Origin: Billgrantia azerbaijanica
GTDB lineage: Bacteria; Pseudomonadota; Gammaproteobacteria; Pseudomonadales; Halomonadaceae
Length of the DNA: 64,000 nt
Direction of reading: 5' to 3'
Assembly (NCBI GenBank): GCA_004551485.1
Contig: SBLD01000004.1
Span: forward strand, 62,001-126,000
Shown here: piece by piece, positions 20,468-28,278 of the stretch
Position numbering within the stretch: position 1 is the first letter of the stretch
How the letters are laid out: each line of letters opens with the position of its first letter
The notes under the pieces: generated by a model
Database searches by the model: none
What the model was told of the DNA's origin: nothing
What the model saw: only the letters and a program-made list of their open reading frames with translations
Position numbers and translations under genes: made by a program

Positions 20468-20496
20468 GGGGGAGTGAAGGACTCCCCCCCCCCCCC
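20468..20496. terminator. Terminator-like hairpin with a 13-C tract
   Basis: GGGGGAGT-GAAGG-ACTCCCCC forms a stem, and the right arm runs on into a homopolymer of 13 C (20484-20496). It lies between the convergent binding-protein and receptor genes. Confidence 0.6.
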
Positions 20497-20516
20497 TGCA
20501 GGTAGGACCATTGATG

Positions 20517-22601
20517 TCAGTAGGTCATCTTCACGCCGATGCCCACCTCACGCGGCAGCGCCATGTTGGCTACCTTTCCACCGACCGAACGATCGTCATA
20601 GAAATAGGCCGGTATGCGCTTGTCGAAGAGATTGTGTGCGAAGGCGAAGAGCTCGAGGTGCTCGTAGGGTGCATAGGTGAGACGCGCGTTCGCTATCGTG
20701 TAACCATCGACCTCGTAGCCCGGGGCGTTCTCGTCCGTCGAGTGGTACCCGTCCGTGTAGCGCAGGTCACCGCTCAACTGGAATTGGGATGTTATGTCCC
20801 AGTCCGCGCCGAGATTGAACATGTAACCCGGCGCGCGTCCGAATTCATTGCCCTCATAGACGTCGCCCCCCAGGTTGGAGAGCTCCTCGATCTCGGTCTC
20901 CAGCAGGCCGACTCCGGCATTGATCCGCAGCCGATCCTGCACCTGATAGTTCGCCGACAGCTCCAGACCATAGGCCTTGGCCTGTTCGGTGTTGACGGCA
21001 ACGCTACCGAACTGGCGGCCATTCAGGTAGTCCGGCAGCTGGCGCTGTGAATCCTTGTAGTCGCTGTAGAACAGGTTGCCGGACACGATGAGTCGGTTAT
21101 TCAGCAGGCGGGCGCGGCTGAACAGTTCATAGTTCCAGACGGTTTCCTTGTCAAAAGTGACGTAATCCTGCTGGGCAAAGCTCAGATTAACGCCGCCCGG
21201 GTTATAGCCCTTATTGATCAGTGCGCCGAGAGTCACATTTCGGCTGGCTTCATAGGAAAGCGAGACTTTGGGCAGCCAGGCATCGAACGTCTCGTCAAAA
21301 TCGAGCGGTACGCTGGCATAGGACGATGTCCCGGCTCGGGTGACATCATCACGTTGGTATCGTAGCCCGCCGGTCAGCGACCAGCGATCCGCGAAGCGAT
21401 AGACGACCTCACCATAGATGCCCAGATTCGTTTTTTCGTCCTCGAACTGTGAAAGCCCTCGTACACGCAGAACATCGTCTGAATCAGTGCGGGCCACATA
21501 GTTTCCGATGACACCGCTAAGTTGGTCACCGGCGTTGCCAAACTGCAGCCGTACTTCATTCGATACGTTGTGCTGGTCGACTGTCGCGGAACCACTCGAG
21601 GCGGGCTCGGCGATGCGGTTGACATGCAAGTCGGTATGCTGCAGCTGCTCAATGAGTCGCAGACCGTTGCCGAAATCATAGCTGACATCGGCAATGACCG
21701 TATTCCCTCGCTGCTTCCAGCTGGGCATTGAAGTCGTCAGGTTGTCGAGATCATCATGCGGGGCAGAGGCCGATTCCCACGTTGGCGCGTTGTTCTGCGT
21801 GTGGGATAAAGTGAGCTTCGCCTCGAGCCCCGCCAGATCAGAAGGCCACCACAGCAGTTTCATGCGGGCGTTCTTGTATTCGAAATCCGGGTCGGTCGCT
21901 CCCCGGACATAATTCGGGTTGGTGTAGTCGATGAAGGTGTCGCGTCCCGAGTAATCCAACGACAAGCGCGCCGCGAACTGATCCGATAGCGGCCCCGACA
22001 CCGCCAATGAGGCGCGACGCTTGTTGCGACTGCCATATTGCAGCTGTGCCGCCCCCTCCCGCTCGAAGGTTGGGTCCTTGGTATTCACGATGATCGCGCC
22101 AGCGATGCTGTTGGCCCCCTGGGTCGACGTCTGTGGCCCACGGAAAACTTCGATACTGTCGACGTCCCAGATGGAAGTCGCACCGTAGACGAGTTCGTAG
22201 AACGACAGGTAATGTCCATCCAGATTGATGGTGGCGCGTGGAAGGGTGCCGCCAAAGAAGGCGGTCGAACCAAAGTTTGGACCCTGCGCATCCTGTCCCC
22301 GGATCACGGGAGCACCTGGTGTGTCGGTGATGATCACATTCGGGATGTCTCTGATCACGTCCGAGACCGATGCCGCCCCCTTTTTCCGCTCCAGGTCGTC
22401 AGCGGTCAGCACCGTGACCGAGGTTGCCGTGTCCTTGAGGCGACGACTCACCTTCTCACCGGTGACGAAAATCGGTGCCAGCTCGCTTGGTTGATCGGCC
22501 CCGTGAGCCGTGTCCTGCGCCGTTGCCGAACTGGCCCCGCTAATGCAAATGGTGAGTAGGCCTATGCCCGCAGACAGTCTCGTGGACGGCTGATGACTCA
22601 T
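20517..22601 (-). CDS. TonB-dependent ferric siderophore receptor (second)
   Basis: The outer-membrane receptor has 694 residues. Signal peptide about 1-28 (GIGLLTICISGASSATA-Q) is followed by a TonB-box-like LAPIFVTGEKV, a plug domain (SDVIRDIPNVIITDTPGAP, IRGQDAQGP, IEVFRGPQTSTQGANSIAGAI) and a 22-strand-type barrel ending in VKMTY with a terminal aromatic residue. GGAG precedes the ATG. It is the last gene after the entCEBA-PPTase genes on the same strand, with no clear promoter of its own in the 270-bp gap. It is therefore probably co-expressed with biosynthesis and is a good candidate receptor for the self-made siderophore. Confidence 0.92.
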   Translation of the reverse strand: MSHQPSTRLSAGIGLLTICISGASSATAQDTAHGADQPSELAPIFVTGEKVSRRLKDTATSVTVLTADDLERKKGAASVSDVIRDIPNVIITDTPGAPVIRGQDAQGPNFGSTAFFGGTLPRATINLDGHYLSFYELVYGATSIWDVDSIEVFRGPQTSTQGANSIAGAIIVNTKDPTFEREGAAQLQYGSRNKRRASLAVSGPLSDQFAARLSLDYSGRDTFIDYTNPNYVRGATDPDFEYKNARMKLLWWPSDLAGLEAKLTLSHTQNNAPTWESASAPHDDLDNLTTSMPSWKQRGNTVIADVSYDFGNGLRLIEQLQHTDLHVNRIAEPASSGSATVDQHNVSNEVRLQFGNAGDQLSGVIGNYVARTDSDDVLRVRGLSQFEDEKTNLGIYGEVVYRFADRWSLTGGLRYQRDDVTRAGTSSYASVPLDFDETFDAWLPKVSLSYEASRNVTLGALINKGYNPGGVNLSFAQQDYVTFDKETVWNYELFSRARLLNNRLIVSGNLFYSDYKDSQRQLPDYLNGRQFGSVAVNTEQAKAYGLELSANYQVQDRLRINAGVGLLETEIEELSNLGGDVYEGNEFGRAPGYMFNLGADWDITSQFQLSGDLRYTDGYHSTDENAPGYEVDGYTIANARLTYAPYEHLELFAFAHNLFDKRIPAYFYDDRSVGGKVANMALPREVGIGVKMTY

Positions 22602-22602
22602 T

Positions 22603-22803
22603 CTATTTTTTCTCCAAATGGCTGGCCAGCTGGGCCGTGGCTGCTGGCTGGTTTACGACGTGAAGTGTGGGGCACCACGGACCCCTTCTTGCGATCGTTG
22701 CCTTCCGCTTCAGGAGGCTGAGGTGGGCCCATGGGGCTAAGCCTGGGATGTAGCGCTGCTTTATGTCTTCTTCCGGTTGCGACGAAGTCGTCGATGCGGT
22801 CAT
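22603..22803 (-). CDS. Possible 66-residue small protein before the receptor
   Basis: A frame of 66 residues starts at ATG 22803 with AAGGA nine bases upstream and ends with TAG one base before the receptor ATG, a spacing typical of coupled genes. The sequence is basic, lacks a signal peptide or membrane helix, and matches no family I recognise. It could equally be chance in a leader region. Confidence 0.3.
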   Translation of the reverse strand: MTASTTSSQPEEDIKQRYIPGLAPWAHLSLLKRKATIARRGPWCPTLHVVNQPAATAQLASHLEKK

Positions 22804-22873
22804 GTCGATTCCTTTTGTGTGCGTGTCAGTGCCTGTGTTCGAGGTGGCGGGGCGCTCGGGGCGGGGCCGGATG

Positions 22874-23608
22874 TCATGCGACGCTCCCGTGAGTGGGAGC
22901 CGTCGATGCGGGAATGGCGATCCGCGTCAGCAGGAGGCCCTGGAAGCGGCAATGGCGAACGGGAAAGCGGACCCCGGGTTGCCATTCGCCCCCCAGGCTG
23001 TTGCGCAGCCTCAACACGGCGTGTCCCTGCAAGTCCCACTCGATCAGCTCCGCGGCTGCGAAGTCGAAGCGGTGCTGCACCAGGGGAAAGAGCGCCTTGA
23101 ACAGGCTCTCCTTGGCGGAGAAGCTCAGGCTGACGAGGAATGGGTGCAGTGCGGCGTTCCAGGGGGCGCTCTCGCCTCGGGCAAGCACGAGTGGGCCGAG
23201 GTCCTCGCTCTGCGAGGCGCTGAATGGCTGCTCGAGATCGATGCCCAGCCCCCGGTAGCGATCCGTCGGCCCGACCAGCGCGATGGCTTGGTCTCGGCAA
23301 TGGCTGATGGAGCCGACCACCTGAGTCGGCCAGAGCGGCGCACGCTCCGGTCCCATCGCCGGGCAGTCGGGGCGCCCCGTGAGGTCGAGCAATGCCGCAC
23401 GGGCGCAGCGTCGCCCGGCGACGAACTCTGCCTGGCGTTGCCGGGTGGCTTGCTCGAGCGCGGTCGGCAGCGGGATGTCCGTACTGTCCTGGCAACCCGT
23501 ACCCGGAGCGAAGCGTGCTGCCGCGAGCCGGCATCCTGAGGGCACGAACCCCTCGGGCAGCCCCTGTGGTGCGTGCCACGGGGGAGCGACGGGCGGACAG
23601 GCCGTCAT
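22874..23608 (-). CDS. entD: 4'-phosphopantetheinyl transferase, EntD-like
   Basis: This 244-residue enzyme moves phosphopantetheine from CoA to carrier-domain serines. The EntD/Sfp motifs are present: GRRCARAAL, VVGSISHC, GIDLE (D124, E126) and FSAKESLFKA (E167, K171), giving the Mg2+ and CoA sites. Its targets here should be the EntB aryl carrier (24433) and the peptidyl carrier at 34242. It follows entA by 57 bp on the same strand. Its presence inside the operon makes the siderophore pathway self-sufficient for priming. Confidence 0.9.
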   Translation of the reverse strand: MTACPPVAPPWHAPQGLPEGFVPSGCRLAAARFAPGTGCQDSTDIPLPTALEQATRQRQAEFVAGRRCARAALLDLTGRPDCPAMGPERAPLWPTQVVGSISHCRDQAIALVGPTDRYRGLGIDLEQPFSASQSEDLGPLVLARGESAPWNAALHPFLVSLSFSAKESLFKALFPLVQHRFDFAAAELIEWDLQGHAVLRLRNSLGGEWQPGVRFPVRHCRFQGLLLTRIAIPASTAPTHGSVA

Positions 23609-23665
23609 CGGGGCGGTTCGGTGGGGCGTGTGTCGGCGCTGACAGGTTGGCTGACCATGGGCACC

Positions 23666-24436
23666 TCAGGCTCCGAGCGTGGCGCCGCCATCGATCACCA
23701 GGTCCTGCAGTGTGATGTGGCCGGCCCGCTCTGAGGCCAGGAAGACGATGGCATCGGCGATATCGCCGGGCGTGGCCAGCTTGCCCAGGGGGATGCCCAG
23801 CTTGTACCGCTCAGCCAGGCCGAGCAGCAGGCGTTGGCGGTCGGCCGGGGTCGGGCACATGTCGTGCAGCATCGGCGTGTCGGTGGAGCCCGGAGAGACA
23901 AGATTGCAGCGAACACCGTACGGTGCCAGCTCCAGGCCCACGCAGTGGCTGAGGCTCGCCAGGGCCGCCTTGGAAGCGCAGTAGGCCGCCATGCCGATGC
24001 GCGGCACGTGGGCAGCATTGGAGGCGACGTGGATCACCGCGCCGCGGCGCTGCTGCTTGAAGAGGGGAAGCCACTGGCGCAGCAGATAGAAGGCACCGGT
24101 AGCGTTGACGTCCAGGCAGGCGTGCCAGTCATCCAGGGACAGTTCCTCGGTGCGTCCCAGGCGCAGGATGCCGGCAGCATTGACCAGTACGTCGAGATGC
24201 GGTGATTCGGCCTGCAGGCGGGCGCACGCCTCCGCCACCCGAGCATGCTCGCCAAGATCCACGGCCAGCAGCCGAAACGGCACTGCCCGCCCGTCCACGT
24301 TGCGGTCGAAACCCACCACGTCCGCGCCTTGGTCCATGAAGCGTTCGGCCACGCAGCGGCCGATGCCGCCGCCGGCTCCCGCGACCAGGACGCGCTTGCC
24401 GGTCAGATCGTCATACCTCACTGCACGATCCCTCAT
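23666..24436 (-). CDS. entA: 2,3-dihydro-2,3-dihydroxybenzoate dehydrogenase
   Basis: A 256-residue short-chain dehydrogenase that oxidises 2,3-dihydro-2,3-DHB to 2,3-DHB with NAD+. The dinucleotide loop is GAGGGIG, with NAAG, catalytic Tyr/Lys in YCASK and the C-terminal VIDGG. The start at 24436 overlaps the entB stop by ATGA; the open frame extending to 24484 is not needed. As the last step of DHB formation it sits directly after entB, as in enterobactin loci. Confidence 0.92.
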   Translation of the reverse strand: MRDRAVRYDDLTGKRVLVAGAGGGIGRCVAERFMDQGADVVGFDRNVDGRAVPFRLLAVDLGEHARVAEACARLQAESPHLDVLVNAAGILRLGRTEELSLDDWHACLDVNATGAFYLLRQWLPLFKQQRRGAVIHVASNAAHVPRIGMAAYCASKAALASLSHCVGLELAPYGVRCNLVSPGSTDTPMLHDMCPTPADRQRLLLGLAERYKLGIPLGKLATPGDIADAIVFLASERAGHITLQDLVIDGGATLGA

Positions 24437-25317
24437 TCGACCACTTCCCGGGAGGCGGTGCGCTGCTGTTCGATGAGGGACCACCAGGCATCGACGGTCG
24501 GTGTTCCCACCAGCTCCTCGAAGCTCAGGGCGATGCCCCGCTTCTTGAGCTCCGCTGCCAGCGACATGACCTGAATCGAATCGAGGCCGTAATAGATGAG
24601 GTTCTCGGCAGGGTCCAGCGTATCGTCATCGTCAATCAACTGGCGTACACGCGTTTCGAGCCACTCGCGGGTGAGGCTCCGGGATTGGCTGCCGACCAGG
24701 CTGGCCGTGTCGGTGACGCTGCCGCAGCGGGTGGCCACATAGCGCAGCGCCATCAGATGCTCGGCCTCGGAGAAATCGGCCGTAGCGTCACCCACGACGA
24801 AGGCCTGGACATCCTGCATGAAGGCATCCAATGCCGTGGCCAGGCAGCCGATGTGCGTGTACACGCCCCCGATCAGCAACTGGTCGCGTCCGAGCTCGCC
24901 CAGCAGGTCGGCCAGCCCGGTGCGTTGGAAGGCGCTGTAGCGCCACTTGACCAGGACGTGGTCGTCGTGCTCCGGTGCCAGCGCTTCCACGATCTGCTGG
25001 AGCTGCGGATCGGCGGTGGTGAGGCCGGGGCCCCACAGATCGTTGAGCAGTCCACGATCGAATGCCGACTGCTCGTAGGGCTGGGCGGTATAGATCACCG
25101 GGATGCCCTGCGCCTTGCACCAGCGTCGCAGACTCACGAGGTTGGCGATGAGTCGACGCACCAGCGCGCTCTCTTCCCCATAGAAGCGCAAGAAATAACG
25201 CTGCATGTCGTGGATCAGCAGAGCGGCTCGCGCGGGGTTGGGCTGCCAGGCGACCCGGTTGTCGGGAAAGGCGTCGCGCGATGGCATGGGGTAATCGTCG
25301 AGAAGGGGAATGCTCAT
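24433..25317 (-). CDS. entB: Isochorismatase with aryl carrier domain, EntB/VibB-like
   Basis: This 294-residue two-domain protein has an N-terminal isochorismatase (D37 in LIHDMQ, K124 in LVKWRYS, and the VYTHIGC turn) that makes 2,3-dihydro-2,3-DHB and pyruvate. Its C-terminal aryl carrier domain (about 215-290) has S247 in YGLDSIQVM, the phosphopantetheine site. The carrier receives DHB from EntE and presents it to the Cy domain at 28279 and to the free-standing condensation protein at 32784. The start at 25317 overlaps the entE stop by ATGA. Confidence 0.94.
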   Translation of the reverse strand: MSIPLLDDYPMPSRDAFPDNRVAWQPNPARAALLIHDMQRYFLRFYGEESALVRRLIANLVSLRRWCKAQGIPVIYTAQPYEQSAFDRGLLNDLWGPGLTTADPQLQQIVEALAPEHDDHVLVKWRYSAFQRTGLADLLGELGRDQLLIGGVYTHIGCLATALDAFMQDVQAFVVGDATADFSEAEHLMALRYVATRCGSVTDTASLVGSQSRSLTREWLETRVRQLIDDDDTLDPAENLIYYGLDSIQVMSLAAELKKRGIALSFEELVGTPTVDAWWSLIEQQRTASREVVE

Positions 25318-26963
25318 GAGGAAGTCTCGCATGGGTTGGCGGTTGAGGTGGCTCGTGGTGCCAGTTGTTCACGCAGCCGTCGCTTGTCGATCTTGCCGAC
25401 GGCGGTCAGCGGCATGGCGGTGACGAAGCGGAAGCGATCGGGCAGCTTGTAGGCGGCCACGCCAAGCTCGAGCAGGTACTGGCGCAGGGGGGCGGGGCGA
25501 AGGTCATGCCCCGTGGTGACGAGGAAGGCACAGCTCTTTTCGCCCAGCAGGGGGTCGTCCATGGCGACCAGGGCGGCGTGAGTCACCTGCGGATGCAGCA
25601 GCAGCAGATTCTCGATCTCCTCGGCGGCGATCTTTTCGCCACCGCGGTTGATCTGGTCCTTGACCCGGCCCACCACCCGCAGGTAGCCGTCGGCGGTGCG
25701 CTGCACGAGGTCGCCGGAATGATAGAAACCCGCCGTGTCGAACACTCGAGCGTTCTGCCCGGGGCTGCGGTAGTAGCCGCGGAAGGTGTACGGACCGCGT
25801 GTGGCCAGCATGCCGGTTTGGCCATCCGCTACCTCGCGCCCCTCGTCATCGACGACCTTGACCTCGTCATCGGGGCTGATCGGACGCCCCTGGGTGGTGA
25901 AGATTCGCTCTTCCTCGTCGTCCAGGCGGGTGTAGTTCACCAGCCCCTCGGCCATGCCGAAGACCTGCTGGAGCGAACAGCCCAGGGTGCCCGGGACACG
26001 CCTGGCCAGCGATTCGGCAAAGCTGGCGCCTCCCACTTGCAGCAAGCGCAGGGAGCGTAGGGAATCGCCCGGCTGCCTGTCCGCGGCGTGCAGCCAGAGC
26101 ATCACCGCGGGTGGCACCAGCGCCGCCATGGTCACGGCGTGACGCTCGATCAACTGGAAGCACGACTGGGGCTCCGGGGTCGCCGCCATCACCACGCATC
26201 CCCCCGCATGGAAGACGCCGAGTGCCCCGGGCGAACTCAAGGGGAAGTTATGGGCGGCCGGCAAGGCGCACAGGAACCGCGTGTGGGGGCCAAGCTGGCA
26301 GATTTCGGCGCTGGCCCGGACGCTGTAGTCGTAATCGTTGTGCGTTCGAGGGATCAGCTTGGGCATACCGGTACTGCCCCCCGACAGTTGGAAGAAGGCG
26401 ACCTGGTTGGCCGGCGTGGGGGAATGTCGCACGGGATGGTCGGGCGGTGTGGCGAGCCAGTGCTCCAGGTTGTGCGAGGGAGCGGCCTCCCCAAGGAGCA
26501 GGACCTGCGACAGCTGGGGCGAGATGTCTGCCAGTTCGTCGATGAAGGCGTCGCCGGCGAACAGTTCGTGGCACCTGGCGGCGATCAACAGACGAGGGTG
26601 CAGTTGCTGCGCATAGCCCCTCAGCTCCAACTGCCGGTGGCTGAACAGGGCATTGACCGGTGCCACGCCCAGCTTGAGCAGGGCGAAGAAGACCAGATAG
26701 AACTCGGCGACATTGGGCAACTGGACCAGGGCTGTATCACCGTGTCCCAGGCCACGGGCGCCAAGGCGCATCGCCAGGTTGGTGGACAGGGCATCGATGT
26801 CTGCATAGCTGAACCGGCGGTCGCCGCAGAGCAGGGCTGTCGCTTTGGGGCGGTGCCGCACCTGATGATCGAGGCCGCGGGTCAAGGGTTCATCGAGCCA
26901 ATAGCCATGGTCTCGGTAGCGTTGGGCCAGTTCGTGGGGCCAGGGTGTATGTTCCAGCATCAT
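25314..26963 (-). CDS. entE: 2,3-dihydroxybenzoate-AMP ligase
   Basis: This 549-residue adenylating enzyme activates DHB with ATP and loads it on the EntB carrier. Motifs seen are QLSGGSTGMPKLIPRTH (P-loop), GMAEGLVNYT, SGDLVQRTADGYLRVVGR and the catalytic-lysine region AVGKIDKRRLR. The aryl-acid clade is indicated by HNFPLSSPG. The ATG at 26963 overlaps the entC stop by ATGA; the open frame to 27359 is a shadow of entC. The gene order C-E-B-A is that of enterobactin loci. Confidence 0.94.
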   Translation of the reverse strand: MMLEHTPWPHELAQRYRDHGYWLDEPLTRGLDHQVRHRPKATALLCGDRRFSYADIDALSTNLAMRLGARGLGHGDTALVQLPNVAEFYLVFFALLKLGVAPVNALFSHRQLELRGYAQQLHPRLLIAARCHELFAGDAFIDELADISPQLSQVLLLGEAAPSHNLEHWLATPPDHPVRHSPTPANQVAFFQLSGGSTGMPKLIPRTHNDYDYSVRASAEICQLGPHTRFLCALPAAHNFPLSSPGALGVFHAGGCVVMAATPEPQSCFQLIERHAVTMAALVPPAVMLWLHAADRQPGDSLRSLRLLQVGGASFAESLARRVPGTLGCSLQQVFGMAEGLVNYTRLDDEEERIFTTQGRPISPDDEVKVVDDEGREVADGQTGMLATRGPYTFRGYYRSPGQNARVFDTAGFYHSGDLVQRTADGYLRVVGRVKDQINRGGEKIAAEEIENLLLLHPQVTHAALVAMDDPLLGEKSCAFLVTTGHDLRPAPLRQYLLELGVAAYKLPDRFRFVTAMPLTAVGKIDKRRLREQLAPRATSTANPCETSS

Positions 26964-28186
26964 GATGGCACCCCCGTATCGACGCGCAGGGTGCGTTCCT
27001 CGGCTGGGACGCCGCACACCTGGAGCATGGTGCCCAGCTTGGCCTGAACCTCCGCCCACTCGGCGTCGGGCTGCGACGCCTCGACAATGCCGGCACCGGC
27101 AAATAGTCGAACGACGTCCCGCTTCACGGTGCCGCAGCGGATGGTCACCACCCATTCCCCATTTCCCGCCATGTCGCACCAGCCGACCATGCCGGTGAAC
27201 AGGCCCCGCTCGAACGGCTCGATGAGGCTGATCAGACGGCGGGCGTCCTGGGTGGGGTAGCCGCACACGGCCGGTGTGGGATGGAGGCGGCAGGCTAGCT
27301 GTAGCGCCGTGACATCGGGGTCGTGCAGGCGCCCCTCGATCCGCGTGGAGAGATGCCAAAGCGCAGTGGTGGAGAGCAGGGATGGCCGTTCGGGGCTGGT
27401 CAGCTCAGCGCAGTGCGGTTCCAGGGCCTGCAGCACGTCATCGACCACCAGGCGGTGCTCGTAGTGGTCCTTGGGCGATTGCAGCAACCGTTCGGCCGCT
27501 TCCCTGTCGAGGGCCGCGCTGGGCAGGCGCCTGGCCGTCCCGGCCAGCGGGTTCGACACGACCCGCTCGGCTTCCTTGCCGAGCAGCAATTCCGGGCTGA
27601 TGCCGATCAGGTCGGCACCGTCGGCCAGCGGAATCCGAAAACGGTAGCCGTCCGGGTTATGGGCGCTGAGTCCCTCCAGTAGCCGGTCGACGTCCAGGGG
27701 CGCGGAGAAATGCAGCTCGCGCATCACCGACAGAACCGCCTTGCGAACGTCGCCGAAACCGAAATTGACAATGGCCTGTTCGACCGCCTTCTTGAAACCC
27801 CGCTCGTCGGGAAGGCTGCGCTGTTCGAGCAGCAGGGGCAGCGCCTTTGCCGTATCCGCTCGACGCCTAGGTACGTCGCGAGCTCGCCATTCGTAACGGT
27901 GGGGGACGTACAGGCACGAGGGTTCGTGTTCATCGAAGGGAATGGCTCCCACGACGATGGGGTTGGCCTGTCCTCCCCGGCGTGCCCCCTCGAGGGCCTG
28001 ACGGATCGCGAGCTGGAAGGGGCTGTCCGGCCGGTCACCCGCGCAGGGGGGCAGGGTGAGCGCCTTCACGGGAGCCGTCGCCGTCAGTTCACGGTGTGTG
28101 GAAGTGAACAGCAACTGCCGGTCGTCCCTGGCAGGTGCTTCCACCGTCTCGGTCTCCAGCGAATCCCTTGCTTTGGAGCTTCCCAT
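26960..28186 (-). CDS. entC: Isochorismate synthase
   Basis: This 408-residue chorismate-binding enzyme converts chorismate to isochorismate, the entry step to DHB. The family core is visible: [46 protein letters not shown], and [17 protein letters not shown] near the end. An N-terminal extension of about 40 residues is not conserved in the family. ATG 28186 follows AGGAGA. It is the first gene of the minus-strand biosynthesis operon and lies 17 bp from a Fur-like box, so iron repression of the whole pathway is expected. Confidence 0.94.
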   Translation of the reverse strand: MGSSKARDSLETETVEAPARDDRQLLFTSTHRELTATAPVKALTLPPCAGDRPDSPFQLAIRQALEGARRGGQANPIVVGAIPFDEHEPSCLYVPHRYEWRARDVPRRRADTAKALPLLLEQRSLPDERGFKKAVEQAIVNFGFGDVRKAVLSVMRELHFSAPLDVDRLLEGLSAHNPDGYRFRIPLADGADLIGISPELLLGKEAERVVSNPLAGTARRLPSAALDREAAERLLQSPKDHYEHRLVVDDVLQALEPHCAELTSPERPSLLSTTALWHLSTRIEGRLHDPDVTALQLACRLHPTPAVCGYPTQDARRLISLIEPFERGLFTGMVGWCDMAGNGEWVVTIRCGTVKRDVVRLFAGAGIVEASQPDAEWAEVQAKLGTMLQVCGVPAEERTLRVDTGVPS

Positions 28187-28202
28187 GTGACTTCTCCTGC
28201 GA

Positions 28203-28248
28203 GAATGCTAATGAGAATTGTTGACGATATTATTTAAGGGAGTATATT
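28203..28248. promoter_or_regulatory. Divergent iron-regulated promoter, Fur box
   Basis: AATGCTAATGAGAATTGTT (28204-28222) is a good Fur-box match between entC and the NRPS genes. TTGACG (28221-28226) and TATATT (28243-28248), 16 bp apart, make a strong plus-strand promoter touching the box. On the minus strand TAATAT at 28232-28227 could be the entC -10 element. One bound Fur dimer could silence both directions. Confidence 0.65.
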
Positions 28249-28278
28249 CGGCGTGAGTTGTCAAGAGGCAAGTGGACG

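Noticed and set aside
20511-21050. 179-residue plus-strand frame over the second receptor
   Set aside because: It is antisense to a receptor with clear plug and barrel motifs and has no protein features of its own.
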